Shown here: piece by piece, positions 22,068-35,542 of the stretch
How the letters are laid out: each line of letters begins with the position of its first letter
Position numbering within the stretch: the first letter of the stretch is position 1
From: Morganella morganii
GTDB taxonomy: Bacteria; Pseudomonadota; Gammaproteobacteria; Enterobacterales; Enterobacteriaceae
Length of the DNA stretch: 64,000 nt
Direction of reading: 5' to 3'
Assembly: GCF_019242955.1 (NCBI RefSeq)
Contig: NZ_CP066129.1
Coordinates: 620,001 to 684,000 of the forward strand
Position numbers and translations under genes: made by a program
Notes under the pieces: generated by a model
What the model saw: the letters and a program-made list of their open reading frames with translations, nothing else
The model's database searches: none
Told to the model about the DNA's origin: nothing

Positions 22068-22649
22068 ATGGGTATCCCCGCAGTATTTCTGGACAGAGAC
22101 GGCACCATTAACGCAGACACCGGCTATCTCCATGAGATTGATGATTTCCGGTTTATCGAAAACGCGATTGAAGCAATGCAGGCCATCAAACAGATGGGCT
22201 ATGCCTTAATCATAGTCACAAATCAGTCAGGTATCGCCCGGGGTATGTTTACCGAAGATCAGTTTATGCATCTGACCGAGTGGATGGACTGGTCTCTGGC
22301 GGATCGCGGCGTTGATCTGGATGGTATCTATTATTGTCCTCATCATCCTGAAGGCACAGTTGAAGAGTTTCGTCAGGTATGTAACTGCCGCAAACCGGCA
22401 CCGGGTATGCTGCTGGATGCGCAGAAACACCTGAAGATCGATATGGGTAACTCTTATATGGTAGGAGATAAACTTGACGATATGCTGGCCGGACGTGCAG
22501 CTGAAGTGGGTACAACCGTATTGGTACGTACCGGAAAACCGGTAACAAAAGACGCTGAAGCGGCGGCAGATATTGTGATTAACAGTATTGCAGATCTGCC
22601 TGCACTGCTGAAACCCGTACAAAAAAGCGCAAAATCACCTAAAAAATAA
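22068..22649 (+). CDS. gmhB: D-glycero-beta-D-manno-heptose 1,7-bisphosphate 7-phosphatase
   Basis: GmhB removes the 7-phosphate in ADP-heptose synthesis for the lipopolysaccharide inner core. The 193-residue HAD-superfamily protein has the nucleophile motif FLDRDGTIN (D9 and D11), the [10 protein letters not shown] motif, and the four-cysteine/histidine zinc loop in YYCPHHPEG and [10 protein letters not shown] typical of this subfamily. The acidic motif VGDKLDDM follows. It lies just upstream of an rRNA operon, as gmhB does in E. coli (rrnH). Confidence 0.96.
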   Translation: MGIPAVFLDRDGTINADTGYLHEIDDFRFIENAIEAMQAIKQMGYALIIVTNQSGIARGMFTEDQFMHLTEWMDWSLADRGVDLDGIYYCPHHPEGTVEEFRQVCNCRKPAPGMLLDAQKHLKIDMGNSYMVGDKLDDMLAGRAAEVGTTVLVRTGKPVTKDAEAAADIVINSIADLPALLKPVQKSAKSPKK

Positions 22650-22698
22650 CCTGATTGGGTGTTTTATCTGCGAACGGAAAAAAAATTGAAATTAACCC

Positions 22699-22726
22699 TT
22701 GCGGTCAGATGAAAACTCCCTATAAT
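22699..22726 (+). promoter_or_regulatory. rrn promoter P1
   Basis: TTGCGG (22699-22704) and TATAAT (22721-22726) with a 16-bp spacer, followed by a CG-containing discriminator. A run of A and T bases just upstream (AAAAAAAATTGAAATTAA) fits an UP element. Position relative to P2 and the 16S gene matches the tandem P1/P2 layout of enteric rrn operons. Confidence 0.8.
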
Positions 22727-22797
22727 TCGCATCCGTTGTCACGGCACAGGACGCTGAGTCCGCTGAGATAACAAGGTGAAAAGTCTGAAATAAATAC

Positions 22798-22825
22798 TTG
22801 ACACCGAATGAGGAAAGCGTAATAT
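22798..22825 (+). promoter_or_regulatory. rrn promoter P2
   Basis: TTGACA (22798-22803) and TAATAT (22820-22825) with a 16-bp spacer, 99 bp downstream of P1 and about 205 bp before mature 16S. This is the usual position of the constitutive second rrn promoter. Confidence 0.8.
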
Positions 22826-22877
22826 ACGCAGCCTCGCAACAACGCAGAAGACCGGCAACGGCAGCGAATGTTGCAAC

Positions 22878-22889
22878 TGCTCTTTAACA
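22878..22889 (+). promoter_or_regulatory. rrn leader boxA antitermination site
   Basis: TGCTCTTTAACA exactly matches the rrn boxA core that recruits the NusB/NusE antitermination complex. A second copy with the same 12 bases occurs in the 16S-23S spacer at 24802-24813. Confidence 0.9.
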
Positions 22890-23030
22890 ATTTATCAGAC
22901 AATCTGTGTGGGCACTCGCAGGACATATCACAAAAAATATTATTTTTGAGAAGTCTTGAAGAGTGACCAATACAGCAGCTTAGAAATAAGCAGCAGTAAA
23001 CAGTTTAATTCTTTGAGCATCAAACACTTT

Positions 23031-24575
<1,545 letters not shown>

Positions 24576-24655
24576 CCTAGTTGATTTGGAATGTGAGTGT
24601 TCACACAGATTGTCTGATAGAAAATGAGCAGAGAGCGTCTGCGAAGCTGACTAAT

Positions 24656-24731
24656 GTCCCCTTCGTCTAGAGGCCCAGGACACCGCCCTTTCACGGCGGT
24701 AACAGGGGTTCGAATCCCCTAGGGGACGCCA
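24656..24731 (+). tRNA. tRNA-Glu (UUC)
   Basis: A 76-nt cloverleaf in the 16S-23S spacer: acceptor GTCCCCT paired with AGGGGAC, anticodon stem CCGCC/GGCGG with loop CTTTCAC, anticodon TTC at 24690-24692, T-arm GGTTCGAAT, and an encoded CCA end. The single tRNA-Glu spacer is one of the two standard enteric rrn types. Confidence 0.97.
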
Positions 24732-25052
24732 GTCTGCGCGGGTGAGTGAAAGTCATCTGCAAATAATGATTAAGCTGATTCAAGAGTCAGCTTAACAATT
24801 ATGCTCTTTAACAATCCGGAACAAGCTGAAAAATTGAAACAATCAATATTATCACCGAGGTAATATTGATGAGTCTCTCAGCCGAACAACTTTGAAAGTA
24901 CTCACTTTCGAGGGGAAGCGAGCTAAATAATTTCGCGAAGGCCGGCGCACAGCAAGCGGAGCATACTCAGGTATGTGAGCATTGCGAGCACCGCCCGACA
25001 AAGAAATTATGACGCGCAGCGACCCGTACAGAAAGACACTTTCGGGTTGTGA
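24732..25052 (+). other. 16S-23S internal spacer, distal part
   Basis: This 321-bp spacer holds the second boxA (TGCTCTTTAACA, 24802-24813) and the left strand of the long 23S processing stem. No second tRNA and no protein gene is present. Confidence 0.85.
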
Positions 25053-27960
<2,908 letters not shown>

Positions 27961-28066
27961 ACAACACCGAAGGTGTTTTGAGTTGAGAGACGAAGAGATT
28001 TTTCAGCATAGTGAAGAGACGACAGAGTCATTCATTATGAAAAGCTTGTTTTGGATTAAATGAATT

Positions 28067-28186
28067 TGCCTGGCGGCCGTAGCGCGGTGGTCCCACCTGA
28101 CCCCATGCCGAACTCAGAAGTGAAACGCCGTAGCGCCGATGGTAGTGTGGGGTCTCCCCATGTGAGAGTAGGGAACCGCCAGGTTA
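28067..28186 (+). rRNA. rrf: 5S ribosomal RNA
   Basis: A 120-nt gene starting TGCCTGGCGGCCGTAGCGCG and ending in the complementary CCGCCAGG stem, nearly identical to E. coli 5S. It is the last gene of the operon and is followed by a strong terminator. Confidence 0.96.
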
Positions 28187-28199
28187 TTATTAAGTGAAG

Positions 28200-28224
28200 A
28201 AGCCACCCTTTGGGTGGCTTTTTT
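28200..28224 (+). terminator. rrn operon terminator
   Basis: AAGCCACCC-TTT-GGGTGGCTT followed by TTTT, a strong T1-like hairpin 14 bp after 5S. Confidence 0.93.
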
Positions 28225-28343
28225 GCGTTTGGGCGAAAAGAAAAAATATCTTTTTCACCTGAATACGTGTTCTGAACCGGATAGCATGAACCAAATTTTG
28301 CTAAGATAGTGGCGGACAGAAGCAAACAGTATCGGGGTCAGCG

Positions 28344-29129
28344 TTGAAAGAGAAAAAAAACTGGTCCGTCCGGTATGTCGCAGGGCATCCGGCACGACAA
28401 ATCCGCCCGATGTCAGCAGACATGCTGGGTAACGGATTACCGGTTGGTTTACCATTATCCGCACCGGATAAAACTATCCGGGTTGTGGTCTGGAATATCT
28501 ACAAACAACAGCGTCCTGACTGGCGTAAAACACTTGATCGTATTCTGCATGACACACAACTGGTCCTGCTTCAGGAAGCACAACCCTCTCCTGAACTGGT
28601 CAGCCTGGCGGGCAAACATCAGCTGGTTGCCGATCAGGTTCCCGCGCTGCACTTTCAGCAGCATCCTTCCGGTGTGATGACACTGGCAACCTCTCATCCG
28701 ATTTATTGTTGTCCGTTGCAGCAGAAAGAGCCGTTACTGCGTCTGCCTAAGTCTGCATTAGTAACGGTATATCCGCTTCCTGACGGCCGTCAGCTGATGG
28801 TGATTAATGTCCATGCTATTAATTTCAGTTTTGGTGTGGATGTTTACCGGCGGCAGCTGAATACGGTTGGCTCTCAGATCCGCTGCCATATCGGACCGGT
28901 TATTCTCGGCGGTGATTTTAATGCCTGGAGCAGACAGCGAATGAATGCCCTGAAGCGTTTTGCCCGTGCCCAGGGACTGAAAGAAGTACTGTTTCCGCAT
29001 GATATCCGTACCAAAGCATTTGGTCATCCGTTGGATTATCTGTTCTATCGCGGATTTAAACTGGTTTCATCGGATGTTATGCAGACAGATGCTTCAGATC
29101 ACCATCCTTTGATAGCAGAATTTCAATAA
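28344..29129 (+). CDS. yafD: YafD-type endonuclease/exonuclease/phosphatase family protein
   Basis: A 261-residue member of the EEP (exonuclease III/DNase I-like) fold, very close to E. coli YafD across the length. The product keeps VVWNIYKQQRPDW, VLLQEAQPSPELV, GGDFNAWSRQRMNAL and the C-terminal ASDHHPL, which include the metal-binding acidic residues and active-site histidines of the fold. Its physiological substrate is not firmly known. The start is a TTG, supported by alignment with YafD and a GGGG upstream. The gene follows the rrn operon, as yafD lies near rrnH in E. coli. Confidence 0.9.
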   Translation: MKEKKNWSVRYVAGHPARQIRPMSADMLGNGLPVGLPLSAPDKTIRVVVWNIYKQQRPDWRKTLDRILHDTQLVLLQEAQPSPELVSLAGKHQLVADQVPALHFQQHPSGVMTLATSHPIYCCPLQQKEPLLRLPKSALVTVYPLPDGRQLMVINVHAINFSFGVDVYRRQLNTVGSQIRCHIGPVILGGDFNAWSRQRMNALKRFARAQGLKEVLFPHDIRTKAFGHPLDYLFYRGFKLVSSDVMQTDASDHHPLIAEFQ

Positions 29130-29152
29130 TTCGCTTTGTATCAAAAAAATAA

Positions 29153-29205
29153 TATATAAGTATAGATTATATAAGTAAGAATGATTAACTAACTGCTATA
29201 GTTAA
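29153..29205. promoter_or_regulatory. Direct and inverted repeats upstream of the sqr-like operon
   Basis: The 141-bp gap contains a 10-bp direct repeat TATATAAGTA (29153-29162 and 29168-29177) and an inverted repeat TTAACTA-7nt-TAGTTAA (29185-29205). Both lie 65 to 120 bp before the ATG of the flavoprotein gene. They look like regulator-binding sites, but no known consensus was recognised. Confidence 0.5.
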
Positions 29206-29270
29206 CTCCGTGTTGGTGTTGTGTGTCATTTATTTAATTTTAATGTTAAATAATTAACCGGAGAAACTAA

Positions 29271-30458
29271 ATGCAGCGTATTGTTATTGTTGGCGGCGGT
29301 GCCGGCGGCACGATGGTCGCAAATATTCTGACCAGAAAGCTGTTAAATGATATTTATCAGAAGAAAGTGGAAGTTGTCCTGATTTCGGACAGTGAATGGC
29401 ACTATTATAAACCTGCGTTTATGTATGTTGCTTTTAATCTGTATCTGAAAGAAGAATTACGCAAGTCGCAACGCTCTCTGCTTCGCCCTGAAATTCAGTT
29501 TATTCATGACCGTGTTGAGCATTTTGATTTCGCATCCCAGACGTTGCAGGGAAAAAACGGTACCAAATACGGGTATGACTACCTCGTAATCGCAACTGGT
29601 TGTCAGCCGCGACCTGACCGGATTTCCGGAATGAAAGAAGCGGCCGATCATTTCTATCAGTACCAACCCGCCCGTCAGTTGGCTGAAAAACTGGCTAAGT
29701 TTGAAAAAGGGCGGATTTTTATTACTGTTTCTTTCCCGAATACCCCGAATGTACCTCACCAGTGCGGCATCGCTCCGATGGAAACCACGCTGATGCTGGA
29801 TGATTATTTCCGCCAGCGCCGTGTCCGTCAGGATATCGAAATCGTTTATACCTATCCGACCGTATCGCAACTTCTGCGTAACTGCCTGTTTATGCAAAAA
29901 GATGTTTGTGAAGTACTCCCGTCTGTTTTTCAGGAACGCAATATTCAGGCACAGCGTGGCTTTACGCTGGAGCGGGTTTGCCCTGAGAAAAAGATTGCTT
30001 ACTCCAAAGAAGGCGAAGAGCAGCCGTTTGATCTGCTGATAGGCACACCGCCGATTTCTGCGGTGGAATCTGTACGTAATACCGGATTATCCGACGGCGA
30101 CCCGGAAGAGGGTTGGCTGCCGACAGATCCGGAAACGTTGCAGGTGTACGGGCTGAAAAATGTCTATGTCCTCGGGGATACCGTGGATCTGCCGATCAGT
30201 AAAGCGGCGGGTAGTTGCCATAATCAGTCAACTGTCGTGGTGGATAATATTATCGGCGAGATGCGTTTCGGCTATACCACGGCTATTTATGACGGACGGG
30301 TTCAGGCGGTCGCGCAGATGGGACTGAATGCGGGGATGCCGCTCCAGTATGATTATAAGCATGATGTGTTACCGACACCGGCAACAAAACTGGGCGGCCT
30401 GCTGCGTACCGGTTTTAACCGCGGTTTGTACTGGTCAACCGTTCGTGGCCTGGTATAA
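29271..30458 (+). CDS. Sulfide:quinone-oxidoreductase-like FAD flavoprotein
   Basis: A 395-residue two-dinucleotide-binding flavoprotein. The N-terminal FAD motif is IVIVGGGAGGTMVA (residues 4-17), and a second flavin-binding motif NVYVLGDTVDLP lies near residue 300. Cysteines occur in PHQCGIAPMET and AAGSCHNQ, positions compatible with the redox cysteines of sulfide:quinone oxidoreductases, which pass electrons from sulfide to quinone at the membrane. Type II NADH dehydrogenase-like activity is an alternative. The DUF1641 gene follows after 14 bp. The ATG is preceded by CCGGAGAAAC. Confidence 0.8.
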   Translation: MQRIVIVGGGAGGTMVANILTRKLLNDIYQKKVEVVLISDSEWHYYKPAFMYVAFNLYLKEELRKSQRSLLRPEIQFIHDRVEHFDFASQTLQGKNGTKYGYDYLVIATGCQPRPDRISGMKEAADHFYQYQPARQLAEKLAKFEKGRIFITVSFPNTPNVPHQCGIAPMETTLMLDDYFRQRRVRQDIEIVYTYPTVSQLLRNCLFMQKDVCEVLPSVFQERNIQAQRGFTLERVCPEKKIAYSKEGEEQPFDLLIGTPPISAVESVRNTGLSDGDPEEGWLPTDPETLQVYGLKNVYVLGDTVDLPISKAAGSCHNQSTVVVDNIIGEMRFGYTTAIYDGRVQAVAQMGLNAGMPLQYDYKHDVLPTPATKLGGLLRTGFNRGLYWSTVRGLV

Positions 30459-30472
30459 CGGAGGAAACAGCA

Positions 30473-30868
30473 ATGTCTGCAACAGAACAAATGAATGAAC
30501 ACGCTGCTGCACCAAAACCCGAATTATCCGCAGAGACAGCGGAAAAACTGGCGGTATTAATGCAGCTGAACCGCTTTGATAATGTGATCGATCTGCTGTC
30601 CCTGGTATCGGATCTGGTTGATATTATCGGTAAAAATGAAGTCAATAAACTGGCCGATAATGCGGAGTCCGGTATTGCACTGCTGTGGGAAAGCGGGCTG
30701 GCGCTGAATAAGGCTAAAATGGAAATGATGTACAGTGATGAAAAGTACAATTTCCGTAATACCTATAAGTTACTGAAAGATCAGGATACGCTTAAAGGTA
30801 TTAATATGGTGCTCAGAACATTACAGATTATGGGCTCCCGCATTCAGCGTATTGACAGTGAACCCTGA
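30473..30868 (+). CDS. DUF1641 family protein
   Basis: A 131-residue soluble, mostly helical protein with the DUF1641 core (ETAEKLAVLMQLNRFDNVIDLL and the C-terminal NMVLRTLQIMGS). Proteins of this family are often encoded next to sulfide:quinone-reductase-like flavoproteins or formate dehydrogenase genes and may help dock the flavoprotein to the membrane or partner; this role is inference. It lies 14 bp after the flavoprotein gene with a GGAGG ribosome-binding site and ends before a bidirectional terminator. Confidence 0.8.
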   Translation: MSATEQMNEHAAAPKPELSAETAEKLAVLMQLNRFDNVIDLLSLVSDLVDIIGKNEVNKLADNAESGIALLWESGLALNKAKMEMMYSDEKYNFRNTYKLLKDQDTLKGINMVLRTLQIMGSRIQRIDSEP

Positions 30869-30883
30869 TAACAGGATATAAAA

Positions 30884-30910
30884 AAACCGGGTGTTTTATT
30901 CACCCGGTTT
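30884..30910. terminator. Bidirectional terminator
   Basis: AAACCGGGTG-TTTTATT-CACCCGGTTT with A/T runs on both sides. It serves the sqr-DUF1641 operon on the plus strand and the permease gene on the minus strand. Confidence 0.88.
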
Positions 30911-30938
30911 ATTGTTTTCTGAACAGTATGTTATCTGT

Positions 30939-32300
30939 TTATGCCCGTTTTTTTACACCGGCAAAATAACCCACTGTCAGGATCAGCACCCAGGCAATTC
31001 CCACCATCAATGCTACGCGGGTATCCGGGAAGTAACCCAGAAGTGCAATGACAAAGACCATAAAGGCAATGGTCAGAGCGGGTGCGACCGGCCACATCGG
31101 TACTGGGAATTTCAGGGTTTTGACCTCTTCCGGTTTCATCTTGCGGCGCATTGCCACCTGAGATAACAGAATCATCAGCCAGACCCATACGGTTGCGAAT
31201 GTTGCAATAGAAGCGATAATGATGAAGATTTTTTCAGGGATCAGGTAGTTCAGAACCACACCGACCAGCAGAACCGCACTCATCACCAGAACGGTCATCC
31301 ACGGCACACCATTTTTGGTGAGCTTCATAAAGGATTTCGGCGCCTGACCTTCCTGCGCCATACCGTACATCATCCGGCCTGCGCCGAAGATATCGCTGTT
31401 AATGGCTGATACCGCTGCGGTGATCACCACCAGGTTCAGAATATTGGCCGCGTAAGAGATATTCAGTTTCTCGAAAATCTGCACAAACGGGCTGCCGTTA
31501 TGGCCGATCTGGTTCCACGGGAAGATACACATCAGAATAAACAGTGTCAGCACATAGAACAGCAGAATACGCAGCGGTACTGCGTTGATCGCTTTCGGAA
31601 TAGTTTTTTCCGGATTCTGCGCTTCGCTGGCGGTAATACCGATAACTTCAATACCGCCGAAGGCAAACATCACAATGGCGAGTGAAGCTATGACCCCGCT
31701 TATCCCGTTCGGCATAAAGCCGCCGAATTCCCATAAGTTACTGATACCGGTAGGATGTGCGGTTTCCTGGCCGAAGCCGAACAGCATAATTGCGGCGCCG
31801 CCGACAATCATGGCGATAATCGCGGTCACTTTGATAATCGAGAGCCAGAACTCCATCTCCCCGAATATCTTCACGTGACATAAATTCAGCGCGCCAATGA
31901 AACAGACGATCCCCAGAACCCAGATCCACTGATCGACATCCGGGAACCAGAGTTTCATATAGAAGCCGAAAGCGGTGACGTCCGCAAGACAGACAATCAG
32001 CATTTCAAAAACGTAGTTCCAGCCGGTGAGGAAGCCGGCGAGCGGTCCCATATAATGGCTGGCATATTGTGAAAATGAACCCGGGACAGGATGGTGAACG
32101 GCCATTTCGCCCAGTGCACGCATCACCATAAAGACTGCCGCACCCCCGATAAGGTAGGCCAGCAGAACAGCAGGACCCGCCTGCTCAATAGAGGCCGCCG
32201 AGCCGTAAAACAGGCCGGTGCCTATCGCCGAACCGAGAGCCATAAAGCGGATATGCCGCCCCGTAAGCCCCCGTCGTAGCGCCGTATTATTTTCTTTCAT
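30939..32300 (-). CDS. APC-family amino acid permease, ProY-like
   Basis: A 453-residue inner-membrane transporter with about 12 membrane helices. The opening [28 protein letters not shown] is the amino acid:H+ symporter (AAT/APC) signature. The whole chain aligns with E. coli ProY, for example [29 protein letters not shown]. ProY is described as a cryptic proline permease, so proline or another amino acid is the probable substrate, but specificity cannot be read from the sequence. It appears monocistronic and is divergent from queE. Confidence 0.88.
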   Translation of the reverse strand: MKENNTALRRGLTGRHIRFMALGSAIGTGLFYGSAASIEQAGPAVLLAYLIGGAAVFMVMRALGEMAVHHPVPGSFSQYASHYMGPLAGFLTGWNYVFEMLIVCLADVTAFGFYMKLWFPDVDQWIWVLGIVCFIGALNLCHVKIFGEMEFWLSIIKVTAIIAMIVGGAAIMLFGFGQETAHPTGISNLWEFGGFMPNGISGVIASLAIVMFAFGGIEVIGITASEAQNPEKTIPKAINAVPLRILLFYVLTLFILMCIFPWNQIGHNGSPFVQIFEKLNISYAANILNLVVITAAVSAINSDIFGAGRMMYGMAQEGQAPKSFMKLTKNGVPWMTVLVMSAVLLVGVVLNYLIPEKIFIIIASIATFATVWVWLMILLSQVAMRRKMKPEEVKTLKFPVPMWPVAPALTIAFMVFVIALLGYFPDTRVALMVGIAWVLILTVGYFAGVKKRA

Positions 32301-32448
32301 GTATTAATCCTGTCGCTGTCGTGATTAGCAGCGTTTTTACTGATGTGAAACGCGGTCAGAGTCAACCCGGTACTTTAACATAAAGAGTCATGCTGACGGG
32401 ATAATTATCTGCAATAATACAGTCTTAAACGTAAGGAACAGATGAGTG

Positions 32449-33120
32449 ATGCAATACCCTATTAACGAAATCTTTCAGACATTGCAGGGGGAAGGCGTTT
32501 TTACCGGCGTCCCGGCGATTTTTGTCCGCTTACAGCGCTGTCCTGTCGGGTGCAGCTGGTGTGATACCAAACATACCTGGGAACAACTGCCGGAAAAAGC
32601 CTGCTCAGCGGAAGATATGATGAGTAAAAAACAGGAAGATGACCGCTGGGCTTCTCTGGATGCTGACAGCATTATTATGCAGTTTGAGGCGAAAGGTTAT
32701 ACCGCCCGGCATGTGGTGATCACCGGCGGTGAACCGTGTTTATATGACCTGCGGCCTCTGACAGCGATACTGGAAGCGCGGGGTTACGGATGCCAGATTG
32801 AAACCAGCGGCACACAACCGGTGCAGTGCAGTGAAAACACCTGGGTGACGGTGTCCCCGAAAGTGAATATGCGCGGCGGTTATGATGTGCTGACACCTTC
32901 TCTGCTGCGGGCTGATGAGGTCAAACACCCGGTCGGGCGGCAGCGGGATATTGATGAACTGGATTTACTGCTGGCAAAACTGCCGGGGGATAAACATCCG
33001 GTGGTGGCATTGCAGCCGATCAGTCAGAAACCGGCTGCAACCGCACTCTGTATTGAAACCTGCATCGCGCGAAACTGGCGTTTCTCGATGCAGACTCACA
33101 AATATCTCAATATTGCCTGA
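32449..33120 (+). CDS. queE: 7-carboxy-7-deazaguanine synthase QueE
   Basis: QueE is a radical-SAM enzyme that converts 6-carboxytetrahydropterin to 7-carboxy-7-deazaguanine in queuosine synthesis. The chosen ATG (with GTG just before it) gives 223 residues starting MQYPINEIFQTLQGEG, as in E. coli. The cluster-binding cysteines lie in the CPVGCSWCD motif, the glycine-rich SAM region is VVITGGEPC, and NMRGGYDVL and IALQPISQK-like segments follow. The gene ends one base before the converging queD, which supplies its substrate. Confidence 0.96.
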   Translation: MQYPINEIFQTLQGEGVFTGVPAIFVRLQRCPVGCSWCDTKHTWEQLPEKACSAEDMMSKKQEDDRWASLDADSIIMQFEAKGYTARHVVITGGEPCLYDLRPLTAILEARGYGCQIETSGTQPVQCSENTWVTVSPKVNMRGGYDVLTPSLLRADEVKHPVGRQRDIDELDLLLAKLPGDKHPVVALQPISQKPAATALCIETCIARNWRFSMQTHKYLNIA

Positions 33121-33483
33121 TTATTCACCGCGGTAAACACAACCGGCGGTACAGGTCTCTTTGACCAGCACGGCACTCAGCATCGGCAGCAGCGGTTTGG
33201 TCTGCTGCCAGATCCACTCAGCCAGCACTTCGCTGGTCGGATTTTCCAGCCCCGGGATCTCATTGAGATAGTGGTGATCCAAACGGTCATAAATCGGTTT
33301 GAACGCCTGTTTTACCTCGGCGAAGTCGATCAGCCAGCCTGTATGTGCATCCACTTCACCACTCAGTTCCAGGCGGACAAGGAATGAATGTCCGTGCAGA
33401 CGCCCGCATTTATGGCCTTCCGGTACGTGCGGCAGGTGGTGGGCGGCTTCAAACTGGAACTCTTTAAAAATCGTGGTGGTCAT
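33121..33483 (-). CDS. queD: 6-carboxytetrahydropterin synthase QueD
   Basis: QueD forms 6-carboxytetrahydropterin from dihydroneopterin triphosphate, the step before QueE. The 120-residue protein has the zinc histidines in FEAAHHLP and GRLHGHSF, the catalytic cysteine in [10 protein letters not shown], and the C-terminal ETCTAGC segment. It is convergent with queE with no intergenic base and divergent from cysJ. Confidence 0.96.
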   Translation of the reverse strand: MTTTIFKEFQFEAAHHLPHVPEGHKCGRLHGHSFLVRLELSGEVDAHTGWLIDFAEVKQAFKPIYDRLDHHYLNEIPGLENPTSEVLAEWIWQQTKPLLPMLSAVLVKETCTAGCVYRGE

Positions 33484-33682
33484 AACTCTCTCCGGATAAT
33501 GACGATATAGCGGATGAAAAGCGCCATTTTACGCAATATTCAGTGAAAATGTTACCAAAAAACAGCAAAGTGACAGATAAATAACAGAACCCCTGTGTTA
33601 TTCCGGCATCGACAAATCGCGCTCTTTTCTCTATGTTGGAACGTCAGAATAATAACGAATACACTCATTTACCGGGTTTACT

Positions 33683-35461
33683 ATGACATCGCCGACCACA
33701 ACCTGTCCGCTCTCCGCGCCTGACTGGCAGAAACTGCAACCGTTACTTCATACCCTTACCTCCGGACAACTGAACTGGTTATCTGGCTGGTGCCGTGAGC
33801 GGGCAGAGGAAACGCAGCCTGCGGCGATACAGGAAGCTGCGGATATTCTGCTGATCGCTGCCTCCCAGACCGGCAATGCCCGGCGCGTTGCGGAATCTCT
33901 TCGCGATCAGTTATTCAGTGCGCAGCGGGCGGTACGGCTGGTGAATGCCGGGGATATCTCACTCACCGGGTTCCCCGGATCCCCGCTGGTGGTTCTGATC
34001 TGTGCGACTACCGGGGACGGGGATGCGCCGGAAGAAGCCCTGCCGCTGTTCCATTTTCTTCATTCCGTTCAGGCACCTTTACTGACAGATACCCGCTATG
34101 CGGTACTGGCGCTGGGAAACCGGGCTTATCCGCAGTTTTGTCAGGCCGGAAAGAATTTTGACAACCGTCTCCGCGCTCTCGGTGCTCAGCGGCTTCTGCC
34201 GCGGGCGGAAGCTGACAGTGATTATCAGACCACCGCAGATAACTGGATCTCTCAGCTGCTCCCTGAACTGCTGAACCTGACGCAGCCTGCGGATGAGGAA
34301 AAACTCCGCCGCTTTGTTCACAATACCGTGGTGCAGATTGATTCACAGCCGCATCAGCGTAACAAACCACAGTCTGCGGTTCTGCGCCGTGTTGTGCGGC
34401 TGACCGCTCCGGCGTCGGAAAAGCATGTCTGTCAGGTGGTGCTGGATATCAGCGGCACCGGATTACGCTATCAGACCGGTGATGCGCTGGGAGTGTATCC
34501 GGAAAACAGTCCGGAACTGGTCAGTGAGCTGCTGGGACTGCTCTGGTTTGATGGTAATGAACGCGTTACGCTGAAAGGAAAATCGTATTCTCTGCGTGAG
34601 GCTCTGCTGACACAGTGTGAACTGACCATCAACAGTGCACCGGTTGTGGCGGCGTATGCCCGTCTCAGTAATGCACCGGAACTGCTGGATATGATTGCGG
34701 ACCCGCAGCAGCTGACGGCGTATGCGCAGCGCAGACCGGTGGCGGATATGGTCCGTGAGTTTGCGGTACAGACCTCCGCACAGGCCTGGGCCGATTGCCT
34801 GCCTCCGCTGATGCCGCGTCTGTACTCCATTTCCTCTTCGCCGCTGGTTTCACCGGATGAGGTGCATCTGACCGCTGGTGTGGTGGAGTACAGCACAGAC
34901 GGACGCGCCCGTTACGGCGCAGCAACCCGTTATCTGACTCACCAGTTGCAGCCCGGGGACACCGTCGCCTGTTTTATTGAGCATAATGACCACTTCCGCC
35001 TGCCGGAAGATCCTGAGAGACCGGTGATTATGATAGGGCCCGGCACCGGTATTGCGCCGTTCCGTGCTTTTCTTCAGCAACGGGCGGCACAGCAGTCCGG
35101 CGGGAAAAACTGGCTGATCACCGGCAATCCGCATGAAAAAAGTGATTTTCTGTATGAGGCGGAACTGACGGATTTTGTGCGTCAGGGCGTACTGACAGAA
35201 CTGACAACCGCCTGGTCGCGGGATCAGCCGCAGAAGGTTTATGTGCAGGATAAACTCGCAGAAAGGCGGGAAACGGTCTGGCGCTGGCTGGAGCAGGGCG
35301 CATATCTGTATATGTGCGGGGATGCCTTCCGGATGGCAAAGGATGTTGATGCCGCGCTGCTGGGTATTATCCGCAGTGAAGGAGCTCTGTCAGCAGAAGA
35401 AGCGCTGGTTTTTCTGAACGGATTACGGACAGCAAAGCGTTATCAGCGGGATGTTTACTGA
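33683..35461 (+). CDS. cysJ: Sulfite reductase (NADPH) flavoprotein alpha subunit CysJ
   Basis: CysJ moves electrons from NADPH through FAD and FMN to the CysI hemoprotein, which reduces sulfite to sulfide. The 592-residue protein has an N-terminal FMN-binding flavodoxin domain (ASQTGNARRVAESLRD), a connecting FAD domain with PRLYSISSS, and an NADPH-binding domain with GPGTGIAPFRAF and YMCGDAFRMAKDV, ending RYQRDVY as in E. coli. queD is divergent upstream, as in E. coli. Unusually, neither cysI nor cysH follows; the next gene is ftsB. Confidence 0.95.
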   Translation: MTSPTTTCPLSAPDWQKLQPLLHTLTSGQLNWLSGWCRERAEETQPAAIQEAADILLIAASQTGNARRVAESLRDQLFSAQRAVRLVNAGDISLTGFPGSPLVVLICATTGDGDAPEEALPLFHFLHSVQAPLLTDTRYAVLALGNRAYPQFCQAGKNFDNRLRALGAQRLLPRAEADSDYQTTADNWISQLLPELLNLTQPADEEKLRRFVHNTVVQIDSQPHQRNKPQSAVLRRVVRLTAPASEKHVCQVVLDISGTGLRYQTGDALGVYPENSPELVSELLGLLWFDGNERVTLKGKSYSLREALLTQCELTINSAPVVAAYARLSNAPELLDMIADPQQLTAYAQRRPVADMVREFAVQTSAQAWADCLPPLMPRLYSISSSPLVSPDEVHLTAGVVEYSTDGRARYGAATRYLTHQLQPGDTVACFIEHNDHFRLPEDPERPVIMIGPGTGIAPFRAFLQQRAAQQSGGKNWLITGNPHEKSDFLYEAELTDFVRQGVLTELTTAWSRDQPQKVYVQDKLAERRETVWRWLEQGAYLYMCGDAFRMAKDVDAALLGIIRSEGALSAEEALVFLNGLRTAKRYQRDVY

Positions 35462-35542
35462 TCTTCTGTCCGAATAACGGACGGAACAGTAGCATCCGCG
35501 CCGATCTTATGGGAAGATTAGCCGATCTTTTCGGGGGCAGTG

